Notes under the pieces: generated by a model
The model's input: only the letters and a program-made list of their open reading frames with translations
Databases searched by the model: none
What the model was told of the DNA's origin: nothing
Shown here: positions 48,249 through 58,694 of the stretch, piece by piece
Layout: the number at the start of each line of letters is the position of its first letter
Numbering within the stretch: position 1 is the first letter of the stretch
Program-made: the position numbers and the translations under genes
Assembly: GCA_937958885.1 (NCBI GenBank)
Contig: CALGMT010000004.1
Location: 31,770 to 95,769, forward strand
DNA from: an uncultured bacterium
GTDB taxonomy: Bacteria > Verrucomicrobiota > Kiritimatiellia > CAIVKH01
Direction of reading: 5' to 3'
DNA: 64,000 bases

Positions 48249-49322
48249 ATGAAGGAAGCCGACCCGGTTATTCTGGCGACAGACCTATCCAAGCAGTTCC
48301 GAGACTTCTGGCGTCGGCCGAAGGTTTCTGCCGTGCGCGGCGTTTCCTTCGAGGTTCAGCGCGGAGAGGTGTTCGGCCTCCTCGGTCCGAACGGATCCGG
48401 CAAAAGCACGACGATCAAAATGATCCTCGGTCTGCTGCATCCGACACGGGGGGCGCTGCGCGTGCTCGGATGCGATCCGCGCGACGTCCACGCCAAGGCG
48501 CGGATGGGCTATCTGCCGGAGGAGTCGTATCTGTATCCCTATCTCACTGCGGAGGAGACGCTCGAATTTTACGGCAAGCTGTTCGACCTCGACCGCGGCG
48601 AACGGCGATCCCGCATCGCGCAGTTGCTCGACATGATCGGCCTCTCGCACGCGCGACGGCGCAAGATCGGCGAGTTTTCGAAGGGCATGATGCGGCGTAT
48701 CGGCCTGGCCCAAGCCCTCATCAATGATCCCGACTTGGTGATTTTGGACGAGCCGACATCCGGCTTGGACCCCATCGGGTGCCGGCAAATCAAGGATCTC
48801 ATCACCACGCTCGCCCGGCGCGGCAAGACCGTCCTGCTCTCCTCGCATCTGCTGGCCGATGTCGAGGACGTATGCGATCGCGTGATGATCCTTTACAACG
48901 GACAGGTTCAAGCGATCGGGCCTATTCGCGACTTGCTCGAAATGCGAAGTCGATCCCGCATCTTGCTTCCGCCCGACATCGAAGCGGATGCCATGCGACG
49001 GATACTGGCCGCCATTCGCGCCGAGCTCGGCGCCGATCCGGAAATTGATCATCCGCGCAAGGATTTGGAACAATACTTTCTAGAGGTCGTCGAACGCGCG
49101 CGCCGCGAGGCGCGGGACGCCTCCGGCGTGGGCAGCGCATCTGCTGTCGCGACATACCTGGCGGCGCCGGCCGGCGTTTCGGTGGATGAGCTGGCCCGTC
49201 TCGCCGCGCCAGACTCGCCTACCCCGCCGGTTGCTTCGCCCCGCGCAGAGGACAGACCCGATGATGCCAATCGGAAACTGGCGGACTTGGTCAAGCCGGA
49301 CGACGCCTCGCGGTCAACCTGA
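48249..49322 (+). CDS. ABC-2 type transporter ATP-binding protein
   Basis: 'GLLGPNGSGKSTTIKMILGLLHPTRG', 'FSKGMMRRIGLAQALINDPDLVILDEPTSGLDP'. Confidence 0.92.
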   Translation: MKEADPVILATDLSKQFRDFWRRPKVSAVRGVSFEVQRGEVFGLLGPNGSGKSTTIKMILGLLHPTRGALRVLGCDPRDVHAKARMGYLPEESYLYPYLTAEETLEFYGKLFDLDRGERRSRIAQLLDMIGLSHARRRKIGEFSKGMMRRIGLAQALINDPDLVILDEPTSGLDPIGCRQIKDLITTLARRGKTVLLSSHLLADVEDVCDRVMILYNGQVQAIGPIRDLLEMRSRSRILLPPDIEADAMRRILAAIRAELGADPEIDHPRKDLEQYFLEVVERARREARDASGVGSASAVATYLAAPAGVSVDELARLAAPDSPTPPVASPRAEDRPDDANRKLADLVKPDDASRST

Positions 49323-49330
49323 TCGACGCC

Positions 49331-50647
49331 ATGCGACGCATCTTCGCCATCGCTGCGATCGGAATCCGGAACGCCGTGCGCTCCCGCATGGTGATCTGCC
49401 TGCTCGCGCTGCTCGTCCTCGCAGTGGTCGGACTTCCGTTAAGCCTAAAGGGAGACGGCACTGCGGAGGGTCAATTGCGCATCATCATCACGTACAGTCT
49501 GGGCGCCGCGTTTATGTTGCTCGCGCTCGCTAGCCTCTGGGCCGGCGCGCTCTCCATTTCGCAAGAGGTGGAAGATCGACAGATTCAAATGCTGGCATCG
49601 AAACCCGTGCGCCCGTTCGAAATTTGGCTCGGCAAATGGCTCGGATTAATGGCGGTCAACACCGCGCTCCTCATAGCCGCGGCATGCGCGACGGCGTTGT
49701 TGCTTCCCCGTGAGCTGCTCGACGCGCAGGCGAACGAAGGGACGAACTGGCGCGCGGTGTTTCGCCCTGTCGCCCCGCAGACCCCGGACCGCTCCGCATC
49801 CGCACGGGAACTCCTGGAAGCGCGTATTCGCGCAGGCGAATTATCCGCCGATATTCCCAAAGCAGCGGCGCTTCGCGCGCTTGAGCAGGAGCTCCTCGTG
49901 CGCGCGGCGACGGTCGCGCCCGGTCGTCGTGCGGAGTGGACCTTTGCGCTGCCCCGCGAGGTGCGCGCAGACGAATCGCTGCGCATTCGGTTTCGAGCAT
50001 CCTCCTCGCACATGAGCATGTCCGCCGTGCGCGGGCAGTGGATCGCAAGCTTTCCCGATCGGGACGCTATCTGGCGGCAAACGCAAACATTCATTCCGAA
50101 CACCTATCAAACGTTTGACATACCCGGCGCGGCAATCGCAGGCGCGCGCACGCTGAATCTGGCATTTGTGAATGACGACCCGGCGCACGCCACCCTGGTG
50201 TTCGATCCCAAGGATGGCGCGCGCGCGCTGCTGCCCAGCGGCGGGTTTTATGTCAATTATGCGCGGGCTATCATGCTGCTTTTGATGCGACTCGGATTTC
50301 TCGCCGCGATGGGCGTCACCGCCGGCGCGCTCTTTTCATCGCCTGTCGCACTGTTCATGGCCGTCGCGCTGTTGGTCATGGCGCAATTGGCCGGGTACAC
50401 CGCTGAGTTTCAGTCGGCGCCCGGCGGCGTGTATCTGATCATCGACCGCATCGGGGACGCGCTTCGCTTCATCCTGCGTCCGTTGTCCACGCCGCCGGCG
50501 CTCGATGCCGTGGCGACGGGCATGCGCGTAGAATCCCTCTGGCTATGGCGCGTGTTCGGCCTCCAACTGCTGGCGTATGGCGGCGCGCTTGCTGCGCTTG
50601 GCGCGGGCGTGCTGACCCGAAGAGAACTCGCCCTGCCGCAAGCCTGA
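49331..50647 (+). CDS. ABC-2 type permease
   Basis: Multiple TM segments; 'QEVEDRQIQMLASKPVRPFEIWLGKWLG'; adjacent to the ATPase. Confidence 0.82.
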   Translation: MRRIFAIAAIGIRNAVRSRMVICLLALLVLAVVGLPLSLKGDGTAEGQLRIIITYSLGAAFMLLALASLWAGALSISQEVEDRQIQMLASKPVRPFEIWLGKWLGLMAVNTALLIAAACATALLLPRELLDAQANEGTNWRAVFRPVAPQTPDRSASARELLEARIRAGELSADIPKAAALRALEQELLVRAATVAPGRRAEWTFALPREVRADESLRIRFRASSSHMSMSAVRGQWIASFPDRDAIWRQTQTFIPNTYQTFDIPGAAIAGARTLNLAFVNDDPAHATLVFDPKDGARALLPSGGFYVNYARAIMLLLMRLGFLAAMGVTAGALFSSPVALFMAVALLVMAQLAGYTAEFQSAPGGVYLIIDRIGDALRFILRPLSTPPALDAVATGMRVESLWLWRVFGLQLLAYGGALAALGAGVLTRRELALPQA

Positions 50648-50649
50648 TC

Positions 50650-52149
50650 ATGCGCCGCTTCGTTTCCATCATCCTGCTGGCGGTTGCCGGCGTCGGTCTC
50701 TGGAACGCCGCCCGGCTCAACACGGCCCTTCGCGACGCGCGGCGCGACTATGCGATTTCGCAAGCCGACCCGTTGATTAATGCGCCGCCGCTGGTGGCAT
50801 TCACCACGGTTGCACTGGGCGGATTTCGCGGGTTGGCGGCCGACTTGCTGTGGTTGCGTTCCGCCCGGCTTCAGGATGAGGGCCGCTACTTCGAACTTGT
50901 GCAACTGGCGGATTGGATCACCAAGCTCGAGCCCCGTTTCACCAGCGTTTGGGCCTATCACGCATGGAATCTCGCGTATAACATCAGCGTGCTGCTCGAT
51001 CGCCCGGAGGAGCGCTGGCGCTGGGTCCGGCATGGCCTGCACCTGCTCCGCGACGAGGGGTTGCGCTACAACCCAGGCGATGCCCGACTGCTCTATGAGC
51101 TCGGATGGCTCTTTCAACACAAGATCGCGGGCGAAATGGACAGCGCGCACCTGTTCTACAAGCGCGCATGGGCGGATGAAATGGCGCAGTTGTGGGAAGG
51201 CCCGACACCGGACTATGGGAACCTGGCCCTCGCCGCTGCCACGCGCGCCGAGTTGCTCGCGCGACCCGGTGTGGCCGAATTGACGAGCGCGCTGCAGGCC
51301 GCGGGCCGCAGTCCATTCTCATTCGCGCGCGTCGCGGAGGCGCGTTCCGCGCCGGCGAGCGATCTGTTGCGCTCCGCGCCGGGTCGGGAGTTGATCGACC
51401 ACTTGCGCCGCCGCGCCGTAGAGGACCAGTACAAGCTGGACCCGCTCACGATGCGGGAAATCGACGCGCGGTATGGCCCGCTCGACTGGCGTCTCCCGCA
51501 GGCGCACGCGCTGTATTGGGCGTGGTTGAGCCGGCGCGCGGCGCGCCGTGAATTTGACCAACTCTCGGCGGAACGCATGATCTTTCAGTCCCTCGCGGAT
51601 GCCTTTCGCCAGGGGAATCTTTTCTATGACCCTGCCCGCAATCTGTTCATTCTCTCCCCCAACCCGGCGCTGACTCCGCGCGTGCAGGCCGCGTATGAGG
51701 AGGCCCTGGCGCGCCACCCGGACAATGAATCAATCCGCACCGCGCACGCCAACTTCCTGCGCGAGGCTATTGTGATTCGCTATACGTTCAACCAGCTCGC
51801 CGAGGCGCGCGGCTTATTCGCCGAATTGCGGAATCGCTACGCCGAAGAAACAAAGGGCTTGTCTTTTGAGGCCTTTGTTCAGGAACAATTCCTTTCGCGA
51901 CAGGCTCAGTTGAATGTCGCGGATGCGCGCGCGGTCGTCGAGGGCGCGCTCTATCAAAGCGAATTTTGGCGCGTGGTCGGCGATACCGAGCGCGCGGCCG
52001 GCTTCGCCGGTCTGGCCCGACTGACGTGGGAGCGCCATCAAGCCCGCGTCTCCGCGTCGCCCGATTTGGCGGCGCGACTTTCGCTCCCGCCGCTCGATGA
52101 GCTGCGCCGCCTCGTCCGCGATCGCGTGCGCGAAGAGATGGGATTCTGA
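50650..52149 (+). CDS. Hypothetical membrane-anchored protein of the ABC-2 cluster
   Basis: N-terminal TM, alpha-helical; 'FRGLAADLLWLRSARLQDEGRYFELVQLADWITKLEPRFTSVWAYHAWNLAYN'. Start moved from 50545. Confidence 0.7.
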   Translation: MRRFVSIILLAVAGVGLWNAARLNTALRDARRDYAISQADPLINAPPLVAFTTVALGGFRGLAADLLWLRSARLQDEGRYFELVQLADWITKLEPRFTSVWAYHAWNLAYNISVLLDRPEERWRWVRHGLHLLRDEGLRYNPGDARLLYELGWLFQHKIAGEMDSAHLFYKRAWADEMAQLWEGPTPDYGNLALAAATRAELLARPGVAELTSALQAAGRSPFSFARVAEARSAPASDLLRSAPGRELIDHLRRRAVEDQYKLDPLTMREIDARYGPLDWRLPQAHALYWAWLSRRAARREFDQLSAERMIFQSLADAFRQGNLFYDPARNLFILSPNPALTPRVQAAYEEALARHPDNESIRTAHANFLREAIVIRYTFNQLAEARGLFAELRNRYAEETKGLSFEAFVQEQFLSRQAQLNVADARAVVEGALYQSEFWRVVGDTERAAGFAGLARLTWERHQARVSASPDLAARLSLPPLDELRRLVRDRVREEMGF

Positions 52150-52187
52150 CGGGTCCTGTGCGAATGGATTGCGGACGTGCGCGCGGA

Positions 52188-53951
52188 CTACCGATGGAAG
52201 GCGTCAAAGTGAACGGATTCTGACCGTCGTGGAAGCGGACGATTGGCGCGCATGGCTTCCGCGAGCTCGGCGGCAGCATCCTCGTCATACCACCACAGGC
52301 TCAAGGCCGCGCGCTCATCGCCGTATTTGCCGAGCACGGTAGGCGGCGTGCCGAATTTGTTCCAGTAGAGCAGGCGCTTGTAGTTGAGGTTCCAGAGAAG
52401 AATGTAGGGGAACTCCGCCGTCAGAATCGAATCGATCTCGCGAAGAATGGCGTTCCGTTTTTCGATATCAAACTCCGTGCGCTGTTGCGCGATCAGCTCA
52501 TCCACCCGCGGATGGCGAAAACCGGTAATGTTTTGCCCGGACGGGCGGTCCGCCTCGCGCGATGACCACTGATACTCAGGATCGCGCCAGAGGCCCCCGC
52601 CCCACGCGGCCCAGGTCATCTCGAAATTAAACTCATCCATGTCCTTCATCCATGCGGACCAGTCCTTCTGGACAAGATTCATTTCGATGCCGACATCCTT
52701 GAGGTCCTCCTTGAAGATCACGAGGAAGCGATCGGTGGAGGAATCGCGCGTGAGGAACGTGAACCGGAAGGGGCGGCCTTCTTTTTCCAAGAGACCGGTG
52801 CGCGGGTTGGCCTTCCATCCTGCCTCATCCAGGAGCGCGCGCGCCGTCTCCTTGTCGAACGCCACGAGCGGATTCGGGCATGGGTGTTCAGGAGAATATA
52901 GGTCCTCATAGTAGGAGCGGTGCAGAAAATACTGGTTGTGCATGAGGACTTCGTTCATGTGCTCCCGGTTCAACAGGTGCGCCAGCGCCTTGCGGACGCG
53001 AACGTCGTCGAACGGCGGCTTCCGCATGTTCATCGCGAATCCCTGGAACCCCACGGGGTCGTAGTTGTGGACGCGCTGTTTGACGATCCAGTTGCGATCG
53101 AATCGTTCCCCGCTGGTCTGATTCACCCACCGGTGCGCGGTGTACACGGGGAATAGATCGATATTGCCCTTCATAAAAGCGTCGAAGGCATTGTCCCGTT
53201 CCTGAAAATACATGAAGCGGATCGATTGAAAGTTGCCCACGTTTTGATTTCGAAGCTGTTCGCGCTGCCACCAGTCCGCGCGCCGCTCGAAGCGCGAGAA
53301 AAAGCCTTCGCGCAACTCCGCCAACCGATAAGGTCCGGAGACAACCGGGAACTCGAAATTGATTTTGTTGAAATCCTGCGTCTCCATGATGTGTTTCGGA
53401 AGCGGATTAAAGCCTGCAATGCTCATCAGATTCTTCCAATGCGGTTCGCGCGCCGTGAACCGGATCGTGCGTTCGTCCAGCACCTCGGGCGCTTCGTAGC
53501 GCTCCAGATCGACTTTGTGCGGGCCGGTGAGATTTTTCGGATCCAACAGAGTATTCCACGTCCACTCAACATCCGCCGCTGTGATCGGCGCGCCGTCGCT
53601 CCAGACGGCGCGCGGGTCCAGATGCACGGTGATGACGCGCTTGTCGTCCGAGACGCTCCAACGCTCGGCGAGTCCCGGCTCGTATTCAAGCGTCGCGGGA
53701 TTCATCGAGAGCAAGCTGTCGTAAAGCAGGCCGAGGATTTCAGCCGAATGTACCGACGTATCGAGAAAATAGTTCAGGCTCCGCGGGTAGGGACCCGCGA
53801 AGGTGGAGATCTCGCCGCCGACCTCCGCATGCGGGGACGCGAACGGATGCGGCGACTCGCTCCAGTCGGGCGCCGGATAGTGCGTCTCGGCAAGGACCGG
53901 AATCGTCAAAAGCGCGCCGGCGGCGATGCGGATGCAACATGTTCGAATCAT
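52188..53951 (-). CDS. Extracellular solute-binding protein, family 5 (YejA-like)
   Basis: 'LGLLYDSLLSMNPATLEYEPGLAERWSVSDDKRVITVHLDPRAVWSDGAPITAADVEWTWNTL'; signal peptide. Confidence 0.88.
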   Translation of the reverse strand: MIRTCCIRIAAGALLTIPVLAETHYPAPDWSESPHPFASPHAEVGGEISTFAGPYPRSLNYFLDTSVHSAEILGLLYDSLLSMNPATLEYEPGLAERWSVSDDKRVITVHLDPRAVWSDGAPITAADVEWTWNTLLDPKNLTGPHKVDLERYEAPEVLDERTIRFTAREPHWKNLMSIAGFNPLPKHIMETQDFNKINFEFPVVSGPYRLAELREGFFSRFERRADWWQREQLRNQNVGNFQSIRFMYFQERDNAFDAFMKGNIDLFPVYTAHRWVNQTSGERFDRNWIVKQRVHNYDPVGFQGFAMNMRKPPFDDVRVRKALAHLLNREHMNEVLMHNQYFLHRSYYEDLYSPEHPCPNPLVAFDKETARALLDEAGWKANPRTGLLEKEGRPFRFTFLTRDSSTDRFLVIFKEDLKDVGIEMNLVQKDWSAWMKDMDEFNFEMTWAAWGGGLWRDPEYQWSSREADRPSGQNITGFRHPRVDELIAQQRTEFDIEKRNAILREIDSILTAEFPYILLWNLNYKRLLYWNKFGTPPTVLGKYGDERAALSLWWYDEDAAAELAEAMRANRPLPRRSESVHFDAFHR

Positions 53952-54023
53952 GGCGATACTCCCGTATTGGCTACACGCGCTGCCTAACGTAGTTCAAATC
54001 GCGCCGGCCGCAAACGCGGAATG

Positions 54024-55220
54024 TCAGAACGCGGCGCGATTCAGCGACAACATCGGCATCAAGATGGCCAGCGCAATCAGCAGTACAAATCCACCGACGA
54101 TCACAATCAGCACCGGCTCCGCGAGGCGGACCGATCGCTGTAGAAGCGTTTCCCACTGCATCTGGAAGCGGCGCGCGGCCTGCTCCAGCATGCCGGGCAG
54201 ATCGCCCGACGCCTCTCCGGCGCGATACCAGGGGGGGATCTGTTCGCCGATGAGCGGACACTCAGCCAGCATGGCGGCGACGGATCGACCTTGGCGCACC
54301 TGATCCGCGCCCTTGCGCACCGCATCATCCAGGGCGCTATTTCCGGAGGCGCGGCCTGCGAGCGGCAGGCAGTCCACAAGGGGAACGCCTCCTTTTAAGA
54401 GAATCGCCAGTGTGCGGACAAATCGGATTGAGGCGGTCAATCGTATTCCGGTTCCCACCAGCGGCCAACGCAGCAAACGGCGCTCTATCGCGGCGCGCGA
54501 TGCAGGGCGCGTCCACATGGCCCTGCCCCATCCCATCAGCGCCAGCGGTGCGGCGAGCGCAACGACGGCCAGCAGCCGGCCCTCTTGACCCAGCCAGATC
54601 AATGCTCGGGTAATAGCCGGCAATTCCATTCCGGATTCCCTGAACAATCCACCCAACCGCGGGAGCACGGCCAACATCATCACAATGCCGATCACCAGGG
54701 CCAAAACAACCACGAGGGCGGGATAGATCAGCGCGGATTGAATGCTGTCGCGGATGCGATGCTCTTCCTCCATGTAGCCGGCCATTTGATCCAGCACATC
54801 GCCGAGCCGCCCCGCGCGTTGACCGGTCTGCAAGAGCGCGATCTCGAATTCCGTCACATCCGGGATGGTTTGAGGCACGGCATCCGCCAGCGCGGCGCCC
54901 TCCCGAATGCGGTCGCGGATGCCGGCGAGCGCGGGGGCGTGGGGCGCATCGGGCTGTGCATCCAGCAACAAGTCGAGCGCGGCAACCACCGGCACGCCTG
55001 CGCGCGCAAGCGCGGCAAGTTCCCGATAAAACGCCGCGCGGCGATTCGCGTCGAATCGCGCGCGCCCGCGGTGCGCGCCGGTTGTTGCGGACTCCACGGA
55101 TTCGGCCAGAATGCCGCGCGAGGCCAGCTTCTCGCGCGCGTCCTTCGGATCGAGCGCCTCCAGCATGCCGCGCGCGCGCGCGCCGTCGCGCGCGTATCCC
55201 CGATAGCTGAACGTCTTCAT
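54024..55220 (-). CDS. gspF: Type II secretion system protein F
   Basis: 'FSYRGYARDGARARGMLEALDPKDAREKLASRGI'; two GspF domains with 'FYRELAALARAGVPVVAALDLL' and 'RFVRTLAILLKGGVPLVDCL'. Confidence 0.92.
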   Translation of the reverse strand: MKTFSYRGYARDGARARGMLEALDPKDAREKLASRGILAESVESATTGAHRGRARFDANRRAAFYRELAALARAGVPVVAALDLLLDAQPDAPHAPALAGIRDRIREGAALADAVPQTIPDVTEFEIALLQTGQRAGRLGDVLDQMAGYMEEEHRIRDSIQSALIYPALVVVLALVIGIVMMLAVLPRLGGLFRESGMELPAITRALIWLGQEGRLLAVVALAAPLALMGWGRAMWTRPASRAAIERRLLRWPLVGTGIRLTASIRFVRTLAILLKGGVPLVDCLPLAGRASGNSALDDAVRKGADQVRQGRSVAAMLAECPLIGEQIPPWYRAGEASGDLPGMLEQAARRFQMQWETLLQRSVRLAEPVLIVIVGGFVLLIALAILMPMLSLNRAAF

Positions 55221-56770
55221 GCGGACGCGCCGATACGCTGCGCGCCAATCGTGCGCAGCACCTCGTCGATGGAGGTCGCGCCCGAAAGCACCTTATCCAC
55301 GCCATCATCCAGCAGGGTGGCGCAGCCCGCGCTCTTCGCGCGGCGACGCAACGCTTCCGCATCCGCGCCCGCGCGCAGAACTGATTCCCAGTCAGGTCCG
55401 AATGCGATCCACTCATAGAGGCCGATACGATCGCGATAGCCGCCGATACATTCCGGACATCCGACCGGCCTCCAGACGGGACGCCCTCCAAGCCGCAAGG
55501 CGGCGGGCCCCATCGCGCGCAACTCATCCGCCGAAGGCAAGCCCTCTTTCTTGCACAACGGACACAGCCGGCGCACAAGACGCTGGGCCATGCAGCCGCG
55601 CAACGCATTCGCGAGCAGGTAGGATGGCACGCCCATATCCGTAAGTCGCACCACCGCGGAGAGCGCATCGTTGGTGTGCAAGGTGCTGAAGACCAGATGG
55701 CCGGTCAGCGAGGCGCGGATCGCGATTTCAGCGGTCTCGGCATCGCGAATTTCTCCGACCAAGATCACATCGGGATCCTGCCGCAGAATGTGGCGCAGCC
55801 CTTGCGCGAACGTAAGCCCGATCTTGGGCTTCACCTGAATTTGCGCCACGTTCGGGATCTGATACTCGATGGGGTCTTCGATCGTCATCACATTGAGGCG
55901 CGCGGTGTCGAGCGCCTGCAATGCGGCATAGAGCGTGGTCGTCTTGCCGCTGCCGGTCGGACCGGTCACGAGGATAACGCCGTTGGGCTCGGCAATCGCG
56001 CGCCGCACATCCGCTTCGACCGCAGGCGGCATGCCGAGTCCGCTGAGCGGGCGAAGCAGGCTTTCCTGATTCAAAATGCGCAGGACAACACGCTCGCCTT
56101 CGGCGACGGGGACGGTGGACACGCGGACGTCAAACTCGCGGTCGCCGATTCGGACCCTTGCCATACCGTCCTGCGGCAGGCGCCGCTCGGCAATGTCCAT
56201 GCGGGCCATCACTTTCAGACGGGAGACCAATGCCGCTTCGATCGATTTCGGCGGCGGCGGCTGTGCGTGCAGGAACCCGTCGATGCGGAATCGCACCAGC
56301 AGATGCGATTCGAACGGTTCGACGTGCAAATCCGAGGCTCTCTTTCGCACGGCATCCAACAGGAGTCCGTTCACGTATTGGGCAACCGGCGCATCATCGG
56401 TGTCGCGAAGCAAATCTTCCGCGCGCGCGGCAGACGGGGCTTCCGCGGCGGCGCCGCCGATTTCTTTCCACATGGGCGTCGCACGCTGCGCGTAGCATTG
56501 ATCGATTGCGCGCCGGAGGACCTCGGGGGTGGTCAGGATGGGAAAAACGTCACGGCCCAGTAAAATAGACAGCTCGTCCATCCGAGCGGCTGCGGAGGGC
56601 GAGGCGGCCAGCGCATACAGACGTCCGCTTCGTTCGATGGGGAGCACATGGTGGGCGCGGGCCCAATCGACGGGCAATTTCTCGACCAGCTTCGGTTTCA
56701 GCCAGCTGTCTTCCACCTCCGCGACGAATTCCACGGACGCATCATCCGGCGCTTTCCCATGAGCCTGCAC
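55217..56770 (-). CDS. gspE: Type II secretion system ATPase E
   Basis: 'ILVTGPTGSGKTTTLYAALQAL', 'TIEDPIEYQIPNVAQIQV', 'LRHILRQDPDVILVGEIRDAETAEIAIRASLTGHLVFSTLHTND', CxxC pairs. Confidence 0.95.
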   Translation of the reverse strand: MQAHGKAPDDASVEFVAEVEDSWLKPKLVEKLPVDWARAHHVLPIERSGRLYALAASPSAAARMDELSILLGRDVFPILTTPEVLRRAIDQCYAQRATPMWKEIGGAAAEAPSAARAEDLLRDTDDAPVAQYVNGLLLDAVRKRASDLHVEPFESHLLVRFRIDGFLHAQPPPPKSIEAALVSRLKVMARMDIAERRLPQDGMARVRIGDREFDVRVSTVPVAEGERVVLRILNQESLLRPLSGLGMPPAVEADVRRAIAEPNGVILVTGPTGSGKTTTLYAALQALDTARLNVMTIEDPIEYQIPNVAQIQVKPKIGLTFAQGLRHILRQDPDVILVGEIRDAETAEIAIRASLTGHLVFSTLHTNDALSAVVRLTDMGVPSYLLANALRGCMAQRLVRRLCPLCKKEGLPSADELRAMGPAALRLGGRPVWRPVGCPECIGGYRDRIGLYEWIAFGPDWESVLRAGADAEALRRRAKSAGCATLLDDGVDKVLSGATSIDEVLRTIGAQRIGASA

Positions 56771-56771
56771 G

Positions 56772-58694
56772 CTACCTCCGGGGCACGGGCGCCTGCAATC
56801 GGATCGCTTCGGGCTGAAGCAAGGTTTGCTCCTGCAGGCGTTCCTGGATTTCGCGGGCCTTTCGCATATCCGTCACAATGTGCGGCGTCACGAAAATGAG
56901 CAGGTTGGTTCGCTGCATGCGCTCGCTCTTGCTGCGAAAGAAGAACCCGATGAGAGGAATATCGCCGAAAAAGGGAACCTTGTTGACGGCGTTAACACGA
57001 TCCTCGCGGATCAGGCCGCTGATCACAACCGTCGCGCCGTTCGGCAGCGTGACGGTGGTGGAGACCTCGCGTTTGGCGATCGTCGGCGCGAAAGGCGTAT
57101 TGGCGGGCCCCTGATCCACAATAGCCTCAATACTGGGATTGAGGCGCAACGTGATGTCGCCGTCCGGATTCACGTGCGGGGTCACCTTGAGTTTGATGCC
57201 GACATCGATGCGATCAATATTCTGAATCACATCGCGCGAGGCGCCCGCGCCGCCCTCGATGGTGGAACGCAAGATGGGTATGTTCTCGACCACGCTTACG
57301 GCGGCCTCGGTATTGTTCTGCGCCCAAAGAGGCACATTCGAAAGAATCTTCACATCCCGGTTTCGGGCGAGCGCCTCGATCAACAGCGGTACGTTCGGCA
57401 CAACGGCGCCGGTGATGGGATCGGTGAGCGTGCCTCGGGCAACGCCGATGGCCATCCCCTGCGGGAAGAGTCCGCTCTCGATGAACTGCGCCAGGCTGTC
57501 CGTTTCGGCGGGCCGGCTGGTTCCGATCGCCGTAGTCGATCCCGCGCGCGGCGATTCGATAGTGGAAAGGCGCACACCGAGGTCAAGATTGCGTCCAACG
57601 GCCACCTCTGCGAGCAGCACCTCGACCAGCACCTGCTGGGGAATCTGGTCAAGCTGGTCCACTAGTTTGCGCACGAACTCGAAATCCTGCGGGGTGGCGT
57701 CAACGATCAGCGCATTATTGGCCAGATTGTGCTCGATTGCGATCGGCGCGCGCTGTTCCTTATCGGCCTTTGCCAGCAACGCGTTGAGATTCTTCGCGGC
57801 GTCCTCTGCCGAGAGATAGCGGAGAAATATCGCATGGAGCCGCCCATAGCCCGACGGCGCTTGTACGTCGAGGCGGGCAACGATCTCGCGCATCTCGTTC
57901 AATTGAACCGGCGTGCCCACGAGCAGAAGACTGTTCGCGCGCGGCGCTGGAACCACGATCACGTCAGCCGGCAGCGCGGCCATCCCCTCGCCCACCTGCT
58001 GCAAGTGCCGCGCCACGCGCTCTCCGGCCGTCGCGCCGCCGCGCATGGCGGCGACCAATTGGCGGGCAAGATCTTCGGGCGATGCATGCTTCAATTCGAT
58101 CACCTCGACCATGCGCGCGGAACCGGGCTTGTCGAGTTCGGCCACGATGCGCTCGATATTGCGCACATTCTCCGCCGTATCCGTCACAATCAGGTGGTTG
58201 GTGGGCGGAAACGCCGCAAGCGCGCCGGCCTTGCCGCCCCGCACCAGCGGCTCCAGCAGTCTGCGCAATTCAGCGACGCTGACATGCTGGACGCGGATCA
58301 GCCTCGTAATGACGCCCACGGCATCCGACGCACCCTCGCCATCGCCCACGAGGGCGGCCGCCGCCACGCTTCGTTCGGGCAGCGAGACGATCTGGTGAAC
58401 GCCGCCGCGCTCAACCACTGACAACCCGCGCGATTCGAGTATCGAAACCAGCAGCGGATAGGCGTCGCGAATGGGAATCCGCTGGGGCGTCACGACGGTC
58501 ACGCGTCCGCTGATCTCATCGCCGACGACAAAACGACGGCCGGTCATTTCGCCGACAAGCTTCACCAAGACGGGAATTTCGACCTGGTCGAAATTGAAAT
58601 TGACGTAGCTCTCGCCGGGCGGTTGTCCGACCGCCTGCCCAATCATGCCGGCGCAGAGCAACGCCGCCACGATGCGCTTGCGGAAACGGTTCAC
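56772..58694 (-). CDS. gspD: Type II secretion system secretin D
   Basis: N-domains 'YVNFNFDQVEIPVLVKLVGEMTGRRFVV', secretin 'VLVEVLLAEVAVGRNLDLGVRL', 'VVISGLIREDRVNAVNKVPFFGDIPLIGFFFRSKSERMQRTNLLIFVTPHIV'. Confidence 0.95.
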   Translation of the reverse strand: MNRFRKRIVAALLCAGMIGQAVGQPPGESYVNFNFDQVEIPVLVKLVGEMTGRRFVVGDEISGRVTVVTPQRIPIRDAYPLLVSILESRGLSVVERGGVHQIVSLPERSVAAAALVGDGEGASDAVGVITRLIRVQHVSVAELRRLLEPLVRGGKAGALAAFPPTNHLIVTDTAENVRNIERIVAELDKPGSARMVEVIELKHASPEDLARQLVAAMRGGATAGERVARHLQQVGEGMAALPADVIVVPAPRANSLLLVGTPVQLNEMREIVARLDVQAPSGYGRLHAIFLRYLSAEDAAKNLNALLAKADKEQRAPIAIEHNLANNALIVDATPQDFEFVRKLVDQLDQIPQQVLVEVLLAEVAVGRNLDLGVRLSTIESPRAGSTTAIGTSRPAETDSLAQFIESGLFPQGMAIGVARGTLTDPITGAVVPNVPLLIEALARNRDVKILSNVPLWAQNNTEAAVSVVENIPILRSTIEGGAGASRDVIQNIDRIDVGIKLKVTPHVNPDGDITLRLNPSIEAIVDQGPANTPFAPTIAKREVSTTVTLPNGATVVISGLIREDRVNAVNKVPFFGDIPLIGFFFRSKSERMQRTNLLIFVTPHIVTDMRKAREIQERLQEQTLLQPEAIRLQAPVPRR

